The notes under the pieces: generated by a model | What the model was told of the DNA's origin: nothing | What the model saw: the letters and a program-made list of their open reading frames with translations, nothing else | The model's database searches: none | Shown here: one piece after another, positions 58,032 to 64,000 of the stretch | Position numbering within the stretch: position 1 is the stretch's first letter | How the letters are laid out: the number at the start of each line of letters is the position of its first letter | Assembly (NCBI RefSeq): GCF_018873765.1 | Contig: NC_057926.1 | Coordinates: forward strand, 54,697,378 to 54,761,377 | DNA: 64,000 nt | Reading direction: 5' to 3' | Origin: Telopea speciosissima | Lineage: Eukaryota > Streptophyta > Magnoliopsida > Proteales > Proteaceae | Position numbers and translations under genes: made by a program

Positions 58032-58165
58032 CTGTATTTGGTATGCATTCTTAGAATAGATTTTGGGTTTAGAACGTATTGTAAAATGAGAAAAGAGAAG
58101 AATTGGATTTTAGAATACATTTTATACCCATAATTTCTTCTAAGAATACATACCAAACACAACCT
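58032..58165. mobile_element. MITE with TTTGGTATGCATTCTTAGAA ends
   Basis: TGTATTTGGTATGCATTCTT at the left is mirrored by AAGAATACATACCAAACACA at the right, with a second inner pair (TTTAGAA...TTCT). A truncated relative begins at 40203 (TGTGTTTGATATGCATTCTT). Confidence 0.65.
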
Positions 58166-58289
58166 TAGACTCCAACACTATCCAAGCGAGAAGTAAAACA
58201 AGAGAATATTTATTCATATTGTTTCAAGTAAATAGGAATCATGCTGCTTTAGTCCTTAGATTAGACTGCACCGTAAACAAAGAAAGCAT

Positions 58290-60810
58290 GAAACCAGATG
58301 GAGCAGACCCGAAAGTTAGCCCATCTAGCCTTAGAGGTTCAAAGTGTGGTTTGAGCTGGGCTGCTCACTAACCTTGGTCCAGCCCAAGTATGTATTTATC
58401 TGTCATGAAACATATACTGTAATATCTAATACAAAATAGGGAGAGGGTTCCTTGAAAGGCAGCGCTTGCGAGCATGCATGGAAGCATCAACTGGGATAAG
58501 ATTTCTGCCTTTCATGAGAACCGGAGCAAGGCGGTCATTTTTGTGCCCATTTGTATTTGGGTGCAAGGGCCACACTGCCTTCCTGGGTTCTTTTTCCCTA
58601 CGTAACATATAATATATTGTATATTAAATCATTATAGGGAGAAGATGCCCCACGATGCCAGTTTTGGGAGGAATTTGCACTTCACACCAATAGCAATATA
58701 GATAATTGTAACGTCTGCATGAGTTAGAATAATGAGAGAGTGTGTCAGTGTGGAGTCCCACATCTCAGGGTGCATGTTGGAATCTGCATTTCGGCATCAC
58801 GACTCATGTAATCTTCTCCACTATAAGCTTAAAAAAAAAAAAAAAAAATCACTTTTCAAACTCAGTCTGTGAAATTCAAACTGAACTCAACTGGGCTATC
58901 GGCCTATCTGATTGAAAAAAGCCCAAGTAATAGAAGGAGTTAATAAGGTAAAAAGATTAGTGGAGTTAACTAGAAAGAGAAGGGCATATATGGAACAACA
59001 AGAGTGAAACTCAGAGAGAAGGAATCGTGGGGAAAGGGAAGAGTCGTCTTCTTCCTTGCGTCAATAACCCCCAAGGCGAAAACCAGAATTATAGCAAGAG
59101 AGAATCTCTCTCAATACTCTGATCCAATCGACCTAAAATTTGGGATTAGATATAGCAAATCAATTACATTAGATATGTCTGACCGATAAGCGCCTGATTT
59201 AACAGAATTTGATGAGCGAGTCGGAACTCGGAAGTTCTTTTTAGGCAGCCATGGTTGCAGGTCTACAGTTTTAGTAACAGAAGAAAACCTTTTTTCGGTC
59301 ACCCAAAGAAGTACCCTTCTCCAGCCCTAAATCTCGAGCCAAACCCATGAAGAGAATGGCGAGTCAGAGGAGGTTCTGTTGTAAGAGGGCAGACTGCAAG
59401 ATTTTAGGGTTTGTACGTTGCCAGTATAGGGTTTAAATATTCGGATGAAAAGTTCGTCCAGATTTTTTCAATTTCCATAATAAAAAATCGGTTAAAAGGT
59501 TCGGACACGTTTGCAAAATTCGTGGGCTTATTTTAAAAGTTCGTGTACTTTTGAAAAATTCGCCTAAATTGGGGTTTGAACAGGTCGTGTACTTTTGAAA
59601 AATTCGTCAAGCTTAAATGTTCGTATACGTTTGAAAAGCTCCGTATAGTTTTCAATTTTTTTGATATGGTTTTAAAATAAAAAAACTTCAGTTAGCGTTT
59701 GAAAGATTTAGGTGGGTTAAAAACAGAAAAAATATTCTGTACTCTTTTTGATGCGGTTGTCGCCATTATATATGGAATCACGATCAATTAGGGTTGTTTT
59801 GCGCTGGAGAGACAGTGGAAGTGGGAGAAAAAGGAAGAGAGGAGAGGAGACGATTAAAATATAAGAGAAAAAAATGTAAATTATTAAGACCCATCTCACA
59901 GTGTATCTTTATTGAGATATGGTATCGGTCATGGTTTGAGGAATCAGTATGAGATTGTCTGATATGATTGATACTGCAAGGTTTTGAAGGTGATCACTTG
60001 ATCAATATCGATACTTGGTCGATATCATATCAGTTAAACAGAATGGACAAAGGCTGAAATAGTCAAAAAAACCTATTACTTAAGGAAAAACAAGGGTAAC
60101 TCGTCCAATACAGCTGATCCGTGTCAATACCATATCGGTTTTAAAAGTGATTGATACCTGATCTAATACTATGCACTAAAAGTCTAAAACCATGCTCTCA
60201 GCCACTGATTTTGGACCATGAAAATGGACCCATGTTTTTTTTTATTTGTGGTTGTACTTTTAATTAGGGATTTGGGAGAATGTTTTTAATTCACAATATC
60301 AATAACGGTCCATTCCAAAAACAATACGGATATCTATACATAATGAGGTGTTTTTTTTTTGGGTGGGGGGGGGGGGGGGGTTAAACATACATAATTTGTT
60401 TTTTCATCAATGATAAGCTATTTCGTTCCATCACCATAATTCTCATGTGACAGTTTATAAAGCACCCCAAAACTCTTTTTAACCTAATTTGTTCATGTAA
60501 TTTTCTAATAATTTGTTTAATTTCAATTTAATTAGGCTATGTCAAGCACCAAAGTAATCTTTCTAATAATTTGTTCGGAAGAAGATTCTTATAAAAGTTG
60601 AAATATAAGGAAAAAGTCATACACGTGGTTTTCTGAGATGAACTGCCCAGTGAACTGGGCAATTCACCCATGTCTTTAGAAATAGATCAGTGTCTACAAA
60701 CAAAGACATTTATATCCCTTTCAACCAAATACCAATAATCATTTGTTTTATAAAATATATTTCATTTTTTAGGGAAATATTTGCATTTCAATTTAATTTG
60801 GTTAGGTCAG
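58290..60810. repeat. Tandem segmental duplication 2, copy 1
   Basis: It opens GGAGCAGACCCGAAAGTT and aligns in order with 60811-63345: GAGCTGGGCTGCTCACTAAC, a family-5 MITE (58439-58600), GAGTCCCACATCTCA and TTAACTAGAAAGAG. Next come CATATATGGAACAA, GAAGAGTCGTCTTCTTCCTT and TTCGGATGAAAAGTTCGTCC. The series of TTCGT repeats (59440-59660) follows, then GGTTTGAGGAATCAGTATG and CCCATGTCTTTAGAAATAG. No gene is seen. A run of G lies at 60361-60380. Confidence 0.8.
58439..58600. mobile_element. MITE-like element, family 5 (nested, copy 1)
   Basis: GGGAGAGGGTTCCTTGAAAGG to TGGGTTCTTTTTCCC: inverted ends around GCATGCATGGAAGCATCAAC and GCGGTCATTTTTGTGCCC. Inverted relative to 13377-13531. Confidence 0.5.
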
Positions 60811-60968
60811 CCAGATGGCGCAGACCCGAAAGTTGGCTCATCTAGCCCTAGAGGTCCAAACTGTGGTATGAGCTGGGCTGCTCACTAACTTTGGTCCAGC
60901 CCAGGTATGAATTTATCTGTTTATGAAATATATACCATATCGTAATAGACTAATATCTAATACGTAAT

Positions 60969-61123
60969 AGGGAGATGCTTCCTTGAAAGGCAGCGTTTGG
61001 GAACATACATGGAAACATCAACATCAATGTTATTTTCGCTTTTTATAGGGGGTAGTGCGGTCATTTCATGTCTATCTGTGTCTGGGTGCAAGGGTCACAC
61101 TACCTTTCAGGGTTCTTTTTTCC
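60969..61123. mobile_element. MITE-like element, family 5 (nested, copy 2)
   Basis: GGGAGATGCTTCCTTGAAAGG to CAGGGTTCTTTTTTCC, in the same position within the unit as 58439-58600. Confidence 0.5.
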
Positions 61124-61314
61124 TTACGTTATATTTAATATACTGTAAATTAAACCATAATTTCTATAGGGTACCATCCACAATGTGAGAGAGTGTTATT
61201 GTGAGTCCCACATCTCATTATTTGAGAGGGTGCACGTTAAAATCTGGCTGGTTTCTTGGTTCTCATGTAATCTTCTCTCCACTGTGGGAGTGTGGGGTAA
61301 AACAAAAAAGGGGT

Positions 61315-61426
61315 GATGTTCTTGTGCCACAGCGCAGGTTACGTCCGGACACATGGGATGGGTATTCAGGGAATAGGATGGTCATGTGTCAAGGCGCAGC
61401 CTGCGCCCCCGGCACTAAAAACATTT
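61315..61426. mobile_element. MITE family 4, copy 3
   Basis: GATGTTCTTGTGCCAC to GGCACTAAAAACATTT with the internal GCGCAGCCTGCGCC. It is absent from the matching place in copy 1 of the tandem duplication, so it inserted after duplication. Confidence 0.55.
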
Positions 61427-62633
61427 GATCAAAAAAAATAACTTTTCAAACTTGGGTCTAAGAAATTCAAACTGAAATAAGCTCAACTAGGCTTACACAC
61501 ATCCAACACTACCTGCTCCGCACAACCCTATATCAGGCGAATCAGTTACCATCATCAACTCTAGCCATGGAGATACTTTCTGTCATCAACAACACAACCC
61601 ATTCCATACTATGGGCCTATCTTATTGGACAAAGCCCACAAGTAATAGGAATGAGTTAACTAGAAAGAGCCTTAAGGGCATATATGGAACAAGAGGAGTG
61701 CAACCAAGAGACATTCAAAGAAATCGTACGGAAGGAAGAGTCGTCTTCTTCCTTGCGGAAAACCAGAAATATTGTAAAAGAGAAGTCTCTCTCAATCCTC
61801 TGAAGTCTGAACCAGTCAACCTGAAATTGGGGAATAGATAAGCACCTGATTTAACAGATCTTGATTAGCGAGGCGGCAGTTCTAGTAACAGTAGAAGACT
61901 CTCCTCCCAAAATCTCGAGCCAAGCAGGGATGTGAGAGATCGATGGTTGGTTCGAAAGTTTAGGGTTTGTCTGAATTATTCGGATGAAAAGTTCGTCCAG
62001 GATTTAAAATTCTGGAATAAAAATTCGGTCGAAAAGTTCGTGTACGTTTTATAGACTTCTGATGTATCTTTAAAAATTCGTATCTTTAAAAATTCGCTTA
62101 GTCTGAAAAAAGCGGGTATAAATCCGCACATGATTTTTTGGATGCGGAAAGTTCGTATGCGTGGAATTCGGGAAAAAATCGGCGGATTTTATTATTTCGA
62201 AACATTCTGATACGTTTGAAAAATTCGCGTAAGTTTGAAAAGTTAGAAATCTGTTTTAGAAAATCAGAAATGCTGTTAAACATTTCAGCTAGCGTTTGAA
62301 ATGCAGATTCGCTTGTCGTCATTAGGTAAAATCACGATCTTATCAAAGAAATTGTTCAGTAAAATAATAATGAAAATCGCAGTCCTGCAGGAGATAGAGA
62401 AGACGTTTTAAAATATAAATAGGTTTGCTTCGACTATACTTATTTTTTCTTTTTCTTTTTGATAAACAGGTTTGCTTCGACTAACTGAGGGGAAAAAAAA
62501 TGCAAAATTATTATGAGCAGGAAGGGCCCACCTCACATTTGGCAGACTAAGCTCTTTTCCTATTGGTTCTACATTGTATCTTTATTAAAAAATTCACATG
62601 CTTCTCATTCCTTAGGTGAGACACGGATACGGA

Positions 62634-63088
62634 CAAGGGTGCCAAATGTAGAAACAAAAAACGAACCGAACCAAATCGAAAATACTAATATATTTTCAAA
62701 CCAAAACTGAATCGAATTGGTTTGGTTCAATTTGGTTTTATATTCAACTTTTTAGTGGGTTTTAATTTGATTTCATATCGGTTTAAGGGTAAACATTTTT
62801 ACATCTTCATCAATAAAAAATCCTTATTTGTTAGGATCATAATCCATCAAACTTTTCTCAAACACTAAAATGGAAAAGAAATTAGCATCCACAACTGATT
62901 GAAAAATAAATAATAATAATAATTTTACACGACTCTTTATTCGGTTTGAAAATTAGGTAATTTGGTTTGGTTTAACGGTTTTATACATGAAATCGAAATC
63001 GAACTGAACTTAGAAAATGTTTCAACTTTGAAAACCAAAACTGAACCGATTTACTTCTGTTCGATTTGGTTCTAAATTGACATCCTTA
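62634..63088. mobile_element. hAT-like element
   Basis: It starts CAAGGGTGCCAAATG and ends ATTGACATCCTTA, the same end type as 16729-17545. The flanks GATACGGA and GATACAAT share five bases, so the target duplication is imperfect or decayed. The interior has AACCGAACC and GGTTTGGTTTAACGG repeats. Confidence 0.5.
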
Positions 63089-63345
63089 GATACAATATCA
63101 GCCATGGTTTGAGGAATCAGTATGGGATCGTCCCATACAACAGATACGGTTTGAGATGAGCTATCCTGTGATTGATCCAATGAACCAACAATGACCTAAA
63201 CTGATAATGACCAATTTGCCCATGTCTTTAGAAATAGATCAGTGTTTGCAAAAAATGAAATATTTATACTTCCCTTGCAACCAAATACCAATAATGATTA
63301 GTTTTGTAAAATATTTTTCATTTCTCAGAAAAATTTGCATTTCTC

Positions 63346-64000
63346 TTGCAACCAAATGGTTGTGTATTCCATATGTTTGTGTGCTTACGTTATGGGCTCT
63401 TGGTTTCTGTACACCTGCATAATGGACTTCCTGCATGGTACAAATATATACCACATGGCAGTGACGATGGACCCAAATTTTGTGGATAAGTTAGATCCCA
63501 TGGTTCCGTGATGACATATCAAGCTTCAGCTTGAACAAAACCCCGTCCTAGGTTTGCACATGGAGTAGGCTCACGTAACTGTATCCTTTTGCTTCCACAA
63601 ATGCCCTTCTATGCTGCCATTAAGAATGTTTAGAGAGACATTTGTGGAAGAAAAAGACACATGTCATCATGAAACCAAACGTGAAAAATCATTACATTCC
63701 ACTCAAAAGGAGAGTTGAACTGAACTTCTTGTGGTAGGCCTGATACATCAAATTGCCACCCCCTCCAACTTCCAATCAACAAATCATGGAAGACATTGCA
63801 GAAGGCCAAAACTGAGATAAGCCTATAACTTCCAAATTCCAACCTTCGATTGTGACCAAGGAAATATGCTTTTTCCTTCACCTCACTAGTTGGCTTACTT
63901 GCAAACACAAACTTTTCTTTTAGGCTCGTTTAGTTGCAAGGGAAATGGGAAAGGGAAGTAAAGGGAATTTTTTTTTCCTTTTAAGTTGTTTGGTTGCAAA
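63346..64000. other. Right end of window, no gene recognised
   Basis: A minus-strand frame at 63630-63908 has no family I recognise. Repeats of CTTGCAACCAAAT (63275-63355) and, at the very end, TTTAGTTGCAAGGGAAATGG / TTTGGTTGCAAA suggest a MITE continuing beyond the window. Confidence 0.35.

Larger units (their letters stand above)
60811..63345. repeat. Tandem segmental duplication 2, copy 2
   Basis: Direct partner of 58290-60810, about 2.5 kb downstream. It carries the nested family-5 MITE (60969-61123). Relative to copy 1 it has gained a family-4 MITE (61315-61426) and a hAT-like element (about 62634-63088), and it has lost some of the sequence between the TTCGT repeats and GGTTTGAGGAATCAG. 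Confidence 0.8.

Noticed and set aside
63630-63908. 92-codon minus-strand frame
   Set aside because: No family recognised and no supporting context; left as spacer.

Overview
The window is nuclear DNA of a flowering plant. The evidence is intronless PHT1-type phosphate transporters, a six-exon PIN auxin carrier with GT-AG introns, a Ty1/copia retrotransposon primed by initiator tRNA-Met, LINE fragments, and many small foldback and hAT-like elements in AT-rich spacers. The AT-rich, TE-dense spacers fit a non-grass angiosperm, possibly woody; species cannot be fixed from the sequence.

PHT1 cluster, 0.2-36 kb. Five related high-affinity phosphate transporter loci are present: A (710-2281, +, intact), B (4038-5606, +, full length but with two nonsense codons), C (11175-11837, +, large internal deletion plus small insertions), D (23427-25079, +, intact) and E (29256-35729, -, two nonsense codons and a 4.8-kb copia element in codon 8). 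A, B and C form one subgroup and D and E another. D and E face each other tail to tail. A, B and D keep a proximal promoter with a P1BS phosphate-starvation element (GCATATTC) and a TATA box. C and E have lost the P1BS. A distal upstream block is recognisable at A, C, D and E, so the copies arose as gene-plus-promoter duplications.

Between PHT1 copies (6-23 kb and 25-29 kb) lie two LINE remnants, several inverted-repeat (MITE-like) families, hAT-like elements with 8-bp target duplications, a 1.3-kb MULE-like element and a probable SINE.

36-43 kb: a 2.4-2.8 kb tandem duplication without genes, one copy carrying a 5'-truncated LINE, then a hAT-like element and another truncated LINE, both with clean target-site duplications.

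49.6-52.4 kb: a complete PIN1-like gene on the minus strand, six exons, 601 residues, with three TPRxS phosphorylation motifs.

53-64 kb: no gene recognised. It holds foldback elements and a second tandem duplication (about 2.5 kb per unit) whose unit also occurs, partial and inverted, at 12.3-13.7 kb.

Functionally there are two themes: phosphate uptake (A and D probably active, B, C and E relics) and polar auxin transport (the PIN gene). They look independent. No wholly new gene system was found. The most notable points are the decay pattern of the PHT1 array, the convergent D/E pair, the hairpin at the start of the copia LTR, and several precisely delimited small transposons.
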